Shown: positions 26,933 through 35,575, counted from the stretch's first letter. The stretch is DNA of 64,000 bases from JAJFHI01 sp050633705 (GCA_050633705.1 JBOEGZ010000020.1:142362-206361), one strand, 5' to 3'. A program made the numbers and translations. The notes: generated by a model from the letters alone, not told the origin.

Positions 26933-27072
26933 ACCAACTCGTTTTCTTGATACCGATAGCTTTATTTCTTGGTGCACTAGGGCTTGCCGCTTTTATATGG
27001 AGTGTCAGGTCTGGGCAATTTGATGACCTGGATGGTGCGGGTGAACGTATTCTGAACGATGACGACGAATAG
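26929..27072 (+). CDS. ccoS: cbb3-type oxidase assembly protein CcoS
   Basis: A 47-residue protein with one membrane helix (about 4-25), then WSVRSGQFDDLDGAGERIL, the conserved CcoS signature. CcoS is needed for inserting haem and copper into the catalytic subunit. The ATG overlaps the ccoI stop by four bases, completing the ccoGHIS unit. It ends in a run of acidic residues. It converges with a small membrane protein gene on the other strand. Confidence 0.93.
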   Translation: MNQLVFLIPIALFLGALGLAAFIWSVRSGQFDDLDGAGERILNDDDE

Positions 27073-27089
27073 TTCGCGATCGTATCGAC

Positions 27090-27383
27090 TTATTTTCGAT
27101 GGCTCTTTTTTTTAATGACCTCAGCCAAAACCAGAAGTGCTTTTGCGCCACCCATTGAAAACAAGATCAGTATCGCAAACTCCACAAAGTCGTTGCCAAT
27201 CCCAAGCCAACGTTTTGTCTCAAGAGCCGCAGCTGCTCCAATTAACCCACCGACACTACCGATCGCAACATTGGCAAATCCCCCAGAAGCAAATCCGATG
27301 ATCAAGCCGATGAAAACACCGGGGTAAAGCGAGGGAAGGTAATGCGGATCCACTAAGCATTCTCCAATTGAACTGCCAGACAT
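27090..27383 (-). CDS. small glycine-rich membrane protein, unknown function
   Basis: A 97-residue protein with two or three hydrophobic segments. The first runs PGVFIGLIIGFASGGF, then a GxxxG-rich stretch, and the last AILILFSMGGAKALLV, ending in a basic tail KKKSHRK. The ATG at 27383 is preferred to a GTG at 27419 that only adds polar residues. I do not recognise the family. It lies between ccoS and the FNR box that serves the hemerythrin gene, divergent from the latter. The box could in principle serve both directions, which would tie it to low-oxygen physiology, but this is inference. Confidence 0.6.
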   Translation of the reverse strand: MSGSSIGECLVDPHYLPSLYPGVFIGLIIGFASGGFANVAIGSVGGLIGAAAALETKRWLGIGNDFVEFAILILFSMGGAKALLVLAEVIKKKSHRK

Positions 27384-27510
27384 TTGGGCAAATTGTACGG
27401 TGTAATTCGAGGCGGGCACGAGCCTTCGAGTTGTATCTCCTGCGCCGGATAATGCAGTTTGTTACGTGTCAATAACGAAGAATTACCTAGCATTCACCGT
27501 GCCTCACATC

Positions 27511-27524
27511 GTGATCTAGATCAG
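27511..27524 (+). promoter_or_regulatory. FNR box upstream of the hemerythrin-like gene
   Basis: GTGAT-CTAG-ATCAG keeps the TGAT-N4-ATCA core of the FNR site and shares the CTAG spacer with the ccoN box. With class II placement the start of transcription would be near 27559 and the leader to 27645 about 86 bases. The -10 region is poor. It may also act toward the small membrane protein gene on the minus strand, 128 bases away. Confidence 0.6.
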
Positions 27525-27644
27525 CACGAAATCAGCAAGCCTGTGACACAGTGCGCGGCTATGGGATCGCACGTTGCCGATCGTGAAAGTTCCAGTTTTC
27601 GTCTCAATCGGTCGTGCATTTTTTAGCTCAGCGGAAATAGGATT

Positions 27645-28139
27645 ATGCCGACTCCAATCGTTTCTCATAAAGATGAATTTCAAGAGATCATAAACAAGTG
27701 CATTGTCTCGATGCGCGATATCCACACGTCACAAATTAAACTTTGTGAACACCTTGAAGAAGTCGCCGACAGCTTACCGAAAAACATCAACAAACAATAT
27801 TGTCTGCACTTGGCAAGAAGCATATTCCCGATGATCAAGAGCGCACACGAAATCGAAGAGCAGGAGTTCTTCCCAATACTGGAAAAAGTCAAACCGGAAG
27901 ATGTGAGCTTGGCTGCGAGTATTGAACGCTTGCGTTACGAGCATTGTGAAGATGAATGCAGCGCCGAAGACGTAACAACTGTTTTGTTCGAATGTGGTCA
28001 GTATGGCGCTGTGAAAAACCCAGAACGCGCGGGATATATTTTAAGAACTTTTTTTGCCGGTGTTCGGCGCCATATTGCATTTGAACGCGAGTACCTCTTG
28101 CCGATGGCCGAACGCGCGCTAAAAAATACCGCTTCTTGA
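27645..28139 (+). CDS. hemerythrin-like domain protein
   Basis: A 164-residue all-helical protein with the spaced His/Glu pattern of hemerythrin-like di-iron proteins. IHTSQIKLCEHLEE lies near residue 26, AHEIEEQEFFP near 68, RYEHCEDEC near 97, and RRHIAFEREYLLP near 144, each expected to give iron ligands from successive helices. Such proteins sense or bind oxygen, nitric oxide or redox state. No signal peptide or membrane segment is present. Position between the cbb3 genes and fnrL, with its own FNR box, suggests a role in oxygen or NO handling at low oxygen. It converges with fnrL. Confidence 0.82.
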   Translation: MPTPIVSHKDEFQEIINKCIVSMRDIHTSQIKLCEHLEEVADSLPKNINKQYCLHLARSIFPMIKSAHEIEEQEFFPILEKVKPEDVSLAASIERLRYEHCEDECSAEDVTTVLFECGQYGAVKNPERAGYILRTFFAGVRRHIAFEREYLLPMAERALKNTAS

Positions 28140-28162
28140 AAAAAATTTTAAAACGCGCTGTT

Positions 28163-28948
28163 TCAGCTTCCGCCAGAAGCCTCTGCCAATGCATCGACAT
28201 CCAATATTGATATCGAGCGGCTGTTCTCGACAGAAATAATCCCACTATTTCGCAACTTCGTCATCTGGCGACTAACGGTTTCACTTGTCAAGCCTAAGAA
28301 ATCAGCAATGTCTCCGCGGGCAAGGGGCAACACAAATTGCCTGGTTATTCCATCAGCTTCGGCTTCAGGGTCCAAATTGCGAGCGAGAAGATAGATAAAG
28401 CTTGCCACTTTTTCGGCAGCCGTCTTGCGGCCAAGAGTGAGCATCCAATCTCGTGCTTCATCAAGTTCTCTTAAGGCTTGATTGCGTAGACGGTTTCCCA
28501 ATTCCGGAACGTCACGTATCATCTCATCCAAAACCCGGCGCGGAAATGAGCAAATCGTGACATCTGTCGCTGTCTGGGCCTCCGTATAACTGCGAAGACT
28601 AGACGAGCGCGTAAGAAAGTCGGGGGCAAATTGTAAGCCAACGATTTGCTGTCGACCATCCGCCATCAACTTCGTAATCTTGACGACACCCTTCAAAACA
28701 TTGGCACAACGCTCTTCGGTATCTTCACCACTTTCAAACGCCTGACCAGCGGGCACCTGCTGAATAGTCGCATGTTTGCTCAACTGCGACAGCTGCGAAG
28801 TCGATAGCGCCCCACAAACACCGCGGTGGCGGGCTTCGCAAGATTGGCAAACGACCGGCACATTAGAATTGTGAATGTCTTGTCGCTTTTGTTCGCTCAA
28901 TTGGGTGTCGTCCTTGCCACTTCGCACTGCGGTTTGCAACAAATTCAA
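28163..28948 (-). CDS. fnrL: FNR-type oxygen-responsive transcription regulator
   Basis: A 261-residue Crp/Fnr family activator. N-terminal cysteines at 34, 37 and 45, plus C133 in the sensory beta barrel, give the four ligands for an oxygen-labile [4Fe-4S] cluster, as in FNR and FnrL and unlike FixK. The C-terminal helix-turn-helix has ETVSRQ, whose Glu, Ser and Arg read TTGAT half-sites. Thus the protein and the boxes found at 14551, 18995, 27511 and 29770 match. The start is a TTG at 28948 or a GTG seven codons later; no ATG precedes the cysteine cluster. No clear FNR box lies at its own promoter. Confidence 0.9.
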   Translation of the reverse strand: MNLLQTAVRSGKDDTQLSEQKRQDIHNSNVPVVCQSCEARHRGVCGALSTSQLSQLSKHATIQQVPAGQAFESGEDTEERCANVLKGVVKITKLMADGRQQIVGLQFAPDFLTRSSSLRSYTEAQTATDVTICSFPRRVLDEMIRDVPELGNRLRNQALRELDEARDWMLTLGRKTAAEKVASFIYLLARNLDPEAEADGITRQFVLPLARGDIADFLGLTSETVSRQMTKLRNSGIISVENSRSISILDVDALAEASGGS

Positions 28949-29304
28949 ATTTGGCTAATCAATCAGAAAACAGTCATCAATGTCGCAATTATTGGTTGTA
29001 AACTTTCCTATGAGCAATAAAAAAACCGGCCAATTTTTTACATGTCTCACAATAGGGTCACGCCACATGTGGAAAGCGTATAGAAAACTTGCATGAGGGG
29101 CCACTGAAATAATTCAGCACGTCTTAGGAAAAGATTTCACTGACACCCGCAATCGCTGATTGCATTTGATAATCAGAGATTTTTGCAAGCAACGCGTGGC
29201 ACGCAGAAATCAGGCCAAAAAGCAAAATCGGTGCGGGTACTTGGCGATATGCCGTTTCAACTTGGGAGGTCACAATTGTTGTCGACGAAAATTTCGAATT
29301 CAAT
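28949..29304. other. intergenic region upstream of fnrL
   Basis: About 355 bases between the fnrL start and the stop of the DUF3775 gene. The part near 28950-29100 is AT-rich and should hold the fnrL promoter. I saw no FNR box, no convincing hairpin with a T run and no open frame with family features. Confidence 0.45.
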
Positions 29305-29739
29305 TTAAAGGATGCCCTTTTCGGCGTCTTCAATGGAAATCCCGAGCTTTTCAAGCCCCTCTTCGAGGTAATCGGCAAGCAAGGGAACACCCAACAAATA
29401 TGCAGATGTTGCGTTCACTCGCTCGCTCCTTGCTGTTGCCTTTGCCTCCTCGATCTCTAGAGCATCATAGGTGCCGCGACCAATCCACATCAATGCAACC
29501 AGCGAGACTTGTTCGTCGACATTCAATCTGTCGATAAACCCAATCAACTCGCCCATGACCGGATCATCAGGCAAATCCTCAAGCACGGCTTCGGGATCAT
29601 CATTGACCTCCCCTCCAGACGCACCACCGTCCCAAGCGTCAACTTTAACGTCGAATTCGCGCGCTTTGACAATTACGTGGGCGACTTTCTCGGGAGAAAT
29701 TTCAAGCATACCGAGATTCTCAATGATGATGAAACTCAT
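29305..29739 (-). CDS. DUF3775 domain protein
   Basis: A 144-residue acidic, soluble protein of the DUF3775 family, which is widespread in Alphaproteobacteria and has no known function. It opens with LEISPEKVAHVIVKAREFDVKV and has an acidic loop (DDPEAVLEDLPDD). The core continues with LIGFIDRLNVDEQVSLVALMWIGRG and ends in helical LLADYLEEGLEKLG, the typical family end. The ATG at 29739 is the natural start. It diverges from the cytochrome pair, and the FNR box between them lies only about 37 bases from its start. That is too close for class II activation in this direction. Confidence 0.85.
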   Translation of the reverse strand: MSFIIIENLGMLEISPEKVAHVIVKAREFDVKVDAWDGGASGGEVNDDPEAVLEDLPDDPVMGELIGFIDRLNVDEQVSLVALMWIGRGTYDALEIEEAKATARSERVNATSAYLLGVPLLADYLEEGLEKLGISIEDAEKGIL

Positions 29740-29769
29740 ATCAAAATAGCATATTCTTTGATGCTGATA

Positions 29770-29783
29770 TTGATCTCAATCAA
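29770..29783 (+). promoter_or_regulatory. perfect FNR box upstream of the cytochrome c pair
   Basis: TTGAT-CTCA-ATCAA is an exact consensus match. With the box centred at -41.5 the plus-strand start is near 29818, and TAGTCT at 29806-29811 sits at -12 to -7. A leader of about 51 bases then reaches the ATG at 29869, close to the geometry at ccoN. On the minus strand the same rule would place the start inside the DUF3775 gene, so activation is probably rightward only. Confidence 0.8.
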
Positions 29784-29868
29784 GTACGTCACAACGCATT
29801 TGACTTAGTCTTATTTCGAAGACCAAAAGCAAATTGCGATAGCAACGCATGCGATTGAGGACGCTGGA

Positions 29869-30291
29869 ATGGCAAGACTGCAAGTTTCATTTTTGTCGAT
29901 GCTCGCTGTTGGCACGGCTTTGTCGCTTGTCTGCCCACATGCAACAGCCAATGACAACGCCAAACCTTTACCTGATGCAACACGCGGACAACAGCTCGCT
30001 GAGCGGTTGTGTGTCAACTGTCATGCAACAGCCGACAAGACCACACCGACACAACCGGCTGATCTGCCAACCTTCAGCGAAATCGCAAACAAAAATGGGC
30101 AATCCGCCCAACACATCCGCAATATCTTGATCGCGCCTCACGCACCAATGCCTGAAATACAGCTAACCAGCTCAGAGATTGAGGACCTGATTGCATACAT
30201 AGATCGTGTACGTGACACCAAGTCCGGTCCACGGCTATTGCCAGAAATCAAACCAGACCCTCCCAAACCTGAATATCCCGATCATTCATAA
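29869..30291 (+). CDS. small monohaem c-type cytochrome
   Basis: A 140-residue exported cytochrome with a signal peptide (about 1-27) and one haem site CVNCH (C48, C51, H52). The axial methionine is probably in HAPMPEI near 108, and the fold ends in EIEDLIAYIDRV. A proline- and lysine-rich tail follows (PDPPKPEYPDHS). It is periplasmic and likely shuttles electrons. The perfect FNR box upstream predicts expression at low oxygen, together with the next cytochrome 23 bases downstream. The pattern around the haem resembles the cytochromes at 56356 and 57694. Confidence 0.88.
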   Translation: MARLQVSFLSMLAVGTALSLVCPHATANDNAKPLPDATRGQQLAERLCVNCHATADKTTPTQPADLPTFSEIANKNGQSAQHIRNILIAPHAPMPEIQLTSSEIEDLIAYIDRVRDTKSGPRLLPEIKPDPPKPEYPDHS

Positions 30292-30314
30292 CTTTACTCA
30301 GGAACGACAATCCG

Positions 30315-30911
30315 ATGAAGGCATTCTCAAAGGGATTAACGCGTGATCATCGTTTCGGACTTAAACCTCTTTTGACGATCGCAATTGCAGCGCTCGTGTT
30401 TGGCTTAGCACCGATCCCTCTATCATCAGCAGAACCACAAAAAGCGCCCCGTGGATTCGATTACTGGCAGCCGGATTGGATGGTTCGCGAGCTTTGGGGA
30501 CCCGGGCGAATGCCAAAGGGAATGATGGTTCGCTTGCTCCGCCACACAACATACATGCAGTACGGCGTACCCGACACCTACGAAGGTCAGAAGTCGACAG
30601 CAATATCAAATGCCCAAACGATTGCTGCTGGCAAATCTGTTTATGAAAGCCATTGTGCCATGTGCCACGGCACCGACGGTTTAGGGGGTGGAAAGCCTGA
30701 AAACGCGCTTGCTCCCTCACCAGCACTGTTGGCCTACATGATCCGCCGACCTATTTCTGTCGACGAATACCTTCTTTGGGCGATATCAGACGGAGGCGAA
30801 CAGTTTAATACAAGAATGCCAGCGTTTAAGACCACATTGTCACGCGATGATATATGGAATGTGATTGCCTATATGCGTTCAGGATTTGCAGATTCAAAAA
30901 CTGCTCCCTAA
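30315..30911 (+). CDS. monohaem c-type cytochrome
   Basis: A 198-residue exported cytochrome. A hydrophobic leader covers about 18-40, ending near SSAEPQ. About 70 residues rich in Trp, Arg and Met precede the haem site CAMCH (C114, C117, H118). RMPAFKTTLSRDDIWNVIAYMRS near 170-190 gives the axial methionine and the terminal helix of a class I cytochrome c. The N-terminal extension is unusual and may dock a partner. It forms an operon with the preceding cytochrome and is probably induced at low oxygen by the same FNR box. It could donate to the cbb3 oxidase nearby. Confidence 0.87.
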   Translation: MKAFSKGLTRDHRFGLKPLLTIAIAALVFGLAPIPLSSAEPQKAPRGFDYWQPDWMVRELWGPGRMPKGMMVRLLRHTTYMQYGVPDTYEGQKSTAISNAQTIAAGKSVYESHCAMCHGTDGLGGGKPENALAPSPALLAYMIRRPISVDEYLLWAISDGGEQFNTRMPAFKTTLSRDDIWNVIAYMRSGFADSKTAP

Positions 30912-31087
30912 AGCGAGCAATTTGAAAGCTTGTCATACGCTGGGTCTTTCGTTGTCCACCAACAAATCGCTCTGGTATTTTGCACCTGACGTTTTTAAAC
31001 TTAGCGTTTAAAACCTCGCGTTTTACAAGGCTTGCTCCTGCAAGTGCGAAGCCATATTCTTTTTCCAGCCCTCCTGTTTCGAGACAG

Positions 31088-32455
31088 TCAATGTGCAGCC
31101 TTAGCAGGACTGATCTGAAGGTTATCGAACCAAGCCTCTCCTGTTGCAATCTGTTCCGATGCCGTCCGCGCATCGTGGATGAGACGTAGTTTCTGAGCCG
31201 AGCAATTGGGATTGTCGGGCACGAAAAATTCGAATGTAAAGTTTTGCCATTCCGGTTCGGATTTTAAAAAATTCTTGCTCTGGCCAATAACCTCTTTGCC
31301 ACCCAAGAAGCATTGAAGTTGCCACCGCAAACCGCGCTCTGAAACAACCGCGCCTTTATGCTCTCCTTTCAAAAGGTAGGGTCCAGGGGGTAACATCACG
31401 ACCTGCGCAACCTCCAACGACGTTATCCGGCCCACGAGAAATTTTACGCGCAACGCCTTTCTAGTGGCAGCGTTTTGCTCGGCTACAATTTCGACCACAG
31501 CATTTCGCGCAGTGGCAATCCTCCAGTCGAATGGGAGACCACTTGGCTCTCGCTCGAAACCAGAGTTTTGTAGCAGCCCTAGTGATGAGAGCTTTTCATC
31601 GGGAAGAATTTGCAACCAAGTGTTGAAAGCCAGATCAACTCTCGACTTAGAAATGAGAAAATCGAGAAATGGGCGCTGCTCTGTCGCCGTCGGCGGGTCA
31701 CCTGCATTCTTCAAGTCGAGCATCAGTAAAAGTGGCGTTTGAGAGCTCCTCACACTTTCTGGTAAACCCCGGAAGAATTCTGGCCGCCATCTCGGGGACT
31801 GTTGAAGCGCCTTCACCAACACCGCGCGGCCGTTGGATTTATCAGCGATTGCGCCCAAGTACCTGACGGCATATTGTGTGAGACTTGGTCTTGTGCGCAG
31901 CATCACATCGGCATATTCAACCACGTCCTTCCAGTGTTTGCGCCCAAAAGCATCATGTAATAACCAATTCACGGCGATCGTTTCTCGACGCGATCTGCTG
32001 ACAGCAGCTTTCATAAAAACACGCTTACGGTTGCGATCCGTTGCAACTTCACCGAGCAAACGAAACGCTCTTGCATTGAGTGGATCATTTTTAACAGCAA
32101 CCTTTGCAAGACGGTGAATTTCCGAACGAATTTCATCTAACTCTTTCGCGGATAAGGTCGATGGCGAAACTTGCAGCCGGGTGTGGAGTTTGCCAGCCTG
32201 GGACAAAAGAGCCGTTGGGTTTTGGGGACTTAGCCGCAAGGCCATCTCGTTGTAATCTGACACTAAAATAAATGGCAAACTCGCTGTTAACACCAACCAG
32301 ACCAAACCAATTCCGAACAGACCAAAGACGGAAGCACGAATGAGACGCGATGATCGAAAACACAACGTCCCCTTCGCTTCTACTTCACCACGCTGATCGA
32401 TCTCACCGTGCGATACGCTCGGGGCAGGTGGCGTTGGCGTGGCGTTCTGCATCAT
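31088..32455 (-). CDS. membrane-anchored TPR-like protein of the exopolysaccharide locus
   Basis: A 455-residue protein with a short cytoplasmic N-terminus, one membrane segment (about 38-63) and a helical, TPR-like middle with repeated ALRLSPQNPTAL and KNDPLNARAFRLLGEVA units. A C-terminal region of about 150 residues (GLLQNSGFEREP to the end) looks like a beta-sandwich carbohydrate-binding-like domain ending in GEAWFDNLQISP. No enzyme motif is seen. The ATG overlaps the stop of the tyrosine kinase gene by four bases, so it is the last gene of the leftward exopolysaccharide operon. It could help organise polymer assembly or export. The function is inferred from context. Confidence 0.75.
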   Translation of the reverse strand: MMQNATPTPPAPSVSHGEIDQRGEVEAKGTLCFRSSRLIRASVFGLFGIGLVWLVLTASLPFILVSDYNEMALRLSPQNPTALLSQAGKLHTRLQVSPSTLSAKELDEIRSEIHRLAKVAVKNDPLNARAFRLLGEVATDRNRKRVFMKAAVSRSRRETIAVNWLLHDAFGRKHWKDVVEYADVMLRTRPSLTQYAVRYLGAIADKSNGRAVLVKALQQSPRWRPEFFRGLPESVRSSQTPLLLMLDLKNAGDPPTATEQRPFLDFLISKSRVDLAFNTWLQILPDEKLSSLGLLQNSGFEREPSGLPFDWRIATARNAVVEIVAEQNAATRKALRVKFLVGRITSLEVAQVVMLPPGPYLLKGEHKGAVVSERGLRWQLQCFLGGKEVIGQSKNFLKSEPEWQNFTFEFFVPDNPNCSAQKLRLIHDARTASEQIATGEAWFDNLQISPAKAAH

Positions 32456-34737
32456 CGATTGATCGCGGTGACAGGCAGTTGGGGATTATTTGCAGTCTCA
32501 TCCAGCGGATAGGCATAATGACTGTCGACGTATCCATACCCTGCGGCTTTAACATCAAATTTGGTGAGCACGGCACCAGCCATTTTGACCCTTGCTTGGG
32601 CAAGTCGCGTCAATGCACTCTGGACGGCGCTTTTTCCCCGCTCACCTGAACCAACTGTGAAAACCGTTGCAGCCGTTCGATTCGATATAATTTGCGCATC
32701 CGCGAGGCCAAGAAGTGGTGGGCTGTCGATGACGATGAGATCAAAAACATCCAAACCAACGGTTACCAGTGAGGACAATCGCGGACTGGAAAGCAACTCT
32801 GCGGCCTTCTCTGGCAAGGGACCAGAAGTCATTACAGCAAGATTGGGATAGTCGGTTGCTTGTATCGCCTCTGGTGGGGCGACCGTGCCATTCAAATAAT
32901 CGCTGAGGCCAATGGAATTATCCAGGCCCAGATTCTCATGAAGAGATGGCTTGCGCAAATCTGTATCGACCAATAGGACGTTCTTGCCCATCGATGCAAA
33001 ATGGCGCGCGATTGCTAGTGCCGTCGTTGACTTACCTTCACCGGGGCCCGCGCTGGTAAATGAAATAGACTTCGGCAATCCTTTGTCAGTTGCAAATTGC
33101 AGCGATGTTGCCAACGAGCGATACGCCTCCGAAACTGGCGAACGTGGGTCTGCCAATTCGGCAGCGAATTTGATGCTATTGGCGGAAGCTGGAATTATTC
33201 CCAGCGTTGGAATACCGAAAAGATTTTCCATATCATCCGGCGCGCGGATCTTGTCGTCAAGCAGCTCCAAAAAATATGCAAGACCGAGCCCAGAACCAAG
33301 ACCAACCATCAAGGCCAACAACAACGCGCGACCTAAGCGAGGCGATGTTGGTTCCGTTGGCAGTGCTGCTTTATCAATGACGAACACATTATTGGTGCCC
33401 ACACCTCCAGCGACATCAACTTCCTTATATCGTTGCAGCAAACCATTATAGAGACCACGATTTGTTTCGACGTCACGCTTCAACGAATTGTATTTGATGC
33501 CCCTCCTTTGCAGATCCAAAACTTCAGCGCGCAATTTGGCAATGCGCTTCTTCATTTCCGTTTCTTGACTGACCGAGGATTGATAGGCTGCTCTCAACGA
33601 ATTTTTTATGGTCTCAACTTCAACCGCCAACTGGCGATCAATTTCTTTGACCTTATTTTGGATTTGAACCATTGCTGGATATCCAGGCTTAAAGATCTCC
33701 AGTTTCTCTTCATACTCTCTCGACAATGCATTACGGTTGGAACGCAGCTCATCAACCGTTTTGTTCGATAGAAACTGCGGCACATCCAGCGCATCGGTTT
33801 GAGCCACCTGGCGCCAAAGTTGCTCACTCTTTATCCGTTTTGAGATAAGTTCACCAAGCGCAGCATTGGCAGCAGCCAAATTATTCTCAGAAATTGATGC
33901 TCTTTCATTCACTTGGACGATTTGCTCTTGCTCCGCGAAAGCGTAGAGCGCTTTCTCAGAATCTTCGAGCCTGATTTTCAGTTGTTTGGTTTGATCCTCA
34001 AGAAAGGTTTTTGCGTAAGCATTGGCTTGAAAACGCTTGTCGAGATTTGCCGCCACATAAGCATCGGCATAGGCATTGGCAATCATTTGCGCGCGCGCCG
34101 GGCTGGAATCTGTGAACGCCAAGTCAACCAATCGTGACCCGGCAACAGGGATCACGACCATGCCTTCTACGACACGCCCGACAGCGGCTGCCTGCAACTC
34201 AACTTCACTTTGCCTGTCTTTTTTGGGCTTGGCGGCCAGCCAATTTCGCACCACATCGCTTGCAGAATTTTGTCTTGACTGGAGAAATGTTTCGTCTTTT
34301 TGCAGTTGCAATGCTGAAACAATGCGCTCAGCCATCGCCCTGCTTTTCAGCAACTCATATTGGGTGCGCAGAAATTCGCGCCCGCCCTGCTCGATCGGAG
34401 CGGTTCCTCCACCTTCGACGACTTTTTGTGCTTCGCGGTCAATTTGTATTCGCACATGCGCTGTATAAAGCGGCGTCTGCATCAAGGCATGGATCAGCCC
34501 GAGCGCAAAGATCGCTCCCGCAGTTGCGAAAATGACCGACTTATGCTTGCCCACCAAGCGCGTGTAAAATTGCAGAGTTCTGGCGAACTCCTCGCGACTG
34601 CTATTTTGAGACGAAACATAACGAGATTGCAGCACGCCGTGATCATTGCCGGAAACAGCCGTGGTGTTTGCAACCGCAATCAACTGCCTGCGAGCGTTCG
34701 GCTGATCAGTTTGAGCGTCTTCGCCACCATCCTGCAT
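32452..34737 (-). CDS. polysaccharide co-polymerase with tyrosine autokinase domain (Wzc/ExoP type)
   Basis: A 761-residue bacterial tyrosine kinase that controls chain length and export of Wzy-dependent polysaccharide. An N-terminal Wzz domain has a membrane segment at about 75-95. Coiled-coil follows to about 470, then a second membrane segment (LLLALMVGLGSGLGLAYFLELL). The cytoplasmic BY-kinase domain has Walker A GPGEGKSTTA, Walker A' LLVDTDLRKP and Walker B LIVIDSPP. The C-terminus has a tyrosine cluster (YGYVDSHYAYP) for autophosphorylation. It lies 37 bases downstream of the export lipoprotein gene. The CpsB-type phosphatase in the same operon is the expected antagonist. Confidence 0.94.
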   Translation of the reverse strand: MQDGGEDAQTDQPNARRQLIAVANTTAVSGNDHGVLQSRYVSSQNSSREEFARTLQFYTRLVGKHKSVIFATAGAIFALGLIHALMQTPLYTAHVRIQIDREAQKVVEGGGTAPIEQGGREFLRTQYELLKSRAMAERIVSALQLQKDETFLQSRQNSASDVVRNWLAAKPKKDRQSEVELQAAAVGRVVEGMVVIPVAGSRLVDLAFTDSSPARAQMIANAYADAYVAANLDKRFQANAYAKTFLEDQTKQLKIRLEDSEKALYAFAEQEQIVQVNERASISENNLAAANAALGELISKRIKSEQLWRQVAQTDALDVPQFLSNKTVDELRSNRNALSREYEEKLEIFKPGYPAMVQIQNKVKEIDRQLAVEVETIKNSLRAAYQSSVSQETEMKKRIAKLRAEVLDLQRRGIKYNSLKRDVETNRGLYNGLLQRYKEVDVAGGVGTNNVFVIDKAALPTEPTSPRLGRALLLALMVGLGSGLGLAYFLELLDDKIRAPDDMENLFGIPTLGIIPASANSIKFAAELADPRSPVSEAYRSLATSLQFATDKGLPKSISFTSAGPGEGKSTTALAIARHFASMGKNVLLVDTDLRKPSLHENLGLDNSIGLSDYLNGTVAPPEAIQATDYPNLAVMTSGPLPEKAAELLSSPRLSSLVTVGLDVFDLIVIDSPPLLGLADAQIISNRTAATVFTVGSGERGKSAVQSALTRLAQARVKMAGAVLTKFDVKAAGYGYVDSHYAYPLDETANNPQLPVTAINR

Positions 34738-34774
34738 TCTAAACGCCTCACAAATTCCAACTCACGCGTAACAT

Positions 34775-35575
34775 CTAAATAAAGGCAAAAACGCTGGTCA
34801 AACGCAGAGACTTTAATATGAAATCGAAGCCTTGCTTTACTTGAGACGGATTGGCGACGATAACATCGCCAGCCCGCAACGGTGGGTCGCCAATTGCACC
34901 GCTGCGCAACTCTCCAATATCAAACTTTGCGACCGACTTTTTGCCCTGCGTGGTGCGAAATACGACAAGTGTGTTGTCGGAAACCGTCGCATCCATACCC
35001 TCGGCCAATGCAACTGCTTGCAATAAAGTCAGTCCGCCTTTTAACGGATACACACCTGGTTTTTTAACCGTTCCTTCGATTGTGATACGCTGACTGTTGT
35101 ACTCTTTTACAAACACGCTCACTTGCGGGTTGCGCAGATACTTTTCTCCCAACGCCGCCGTTAATTTCTGCTCCACTTGCCTTGCTGTCATGCCGGCGAC
35201 GTTTAACTCGCCGATAAGTGGGTAATTTAACGTTCCCACTTCTGACAATTGTACAACCTTTGATAATTCCGGAACTTTGAAAACCGTAATCTCAACGACA
35301 TCAAGCGGGCCGATTTTATAAGCCTTGCTTCCAGGTGTAGCGACCGATGTAATGGCCGCCACGGATTTCTTCACGCTTGTTGTGAGCGCTTGCGTCATTG
35401 TACTTTCTCCAACACCGCCACCGCCTATCGCACCAACACCAGGCGTGCTGGCGCCGTCAGAGCTCAAACTTAGTGTCGGCGTGTCATCTGCGATATTCGT
35501 GACTGAAGATGTGCCGCATGCGCTGACCAATCCCGCGATGAATAAAACTGGTAGGGTGATTTGGAGCTGTCTCAT
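34775..35575 (-). CDS. polysaccharide export outer-membrane lipoprotein (Wza type)
   Basis: A 266-residue exporter. The leader ends in LVSAC, placing the lipid-modified cysteine at C20. A variable glycine-rich linker follows. Then comes the polysaccharide export domain (YKIGPLDVVEITVFKVPELS near 95, and LNYPLIGELNVAGMTARQVEQKL near 125). One or two SLBB beta-grasp domains follow (VTIEGTVKKPGVYPLKGG-type pattern near 175). The C-terminus ends in SVFAFI. The start at 35575 is fixed by the signal peptide and lies 92 bases inside the upstream phosphatase gene. It forms the outer-membrane part of the export channel with the co-polymerase downstream. Confidence 0.93.
   Translation of the reverse strand: MRQLQITLPVLFIAGLVSACGTSSVTNIADDTPTLSLSSDGASTPGVGAIGGGGVGESTMTQALTTSVKKSVAAITSVATPGSKAYKIGPLDVVEITVFKVPELSKVVQLSEVGTLNYPLIGELNVAGMTARQVEQKLTAALGEKYLRNPQVSVFVKEYNSQRITIEGTVKKPGVYPLKGGLTLLQAVALAEGMDATVSDNTLVVFRTTQGKKSVAKFDIGELRSGAIGDPPLRAGDVIVANPSQVKQGFDFILKSLRLTSVFAFI

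Noticed and set aside
29305..29783. FNR activation of the DUF3775 gene from the box at 29770
   Set aside because: Class II spacing would place the transcription start inside the coding sequence, so the box is assigned to the rightward cytochromes only.
35484..35575. Frameshift or sequencing error explaining the phosphatase/lipoprotein overlap
   Set aside because: Both reading frames have intact domains and the lipoprotein start is fixed by its signal peptide, so the overlap is reported as seen; an error in the phosphatase tail cannot be excluded and is listed as the refuting test.
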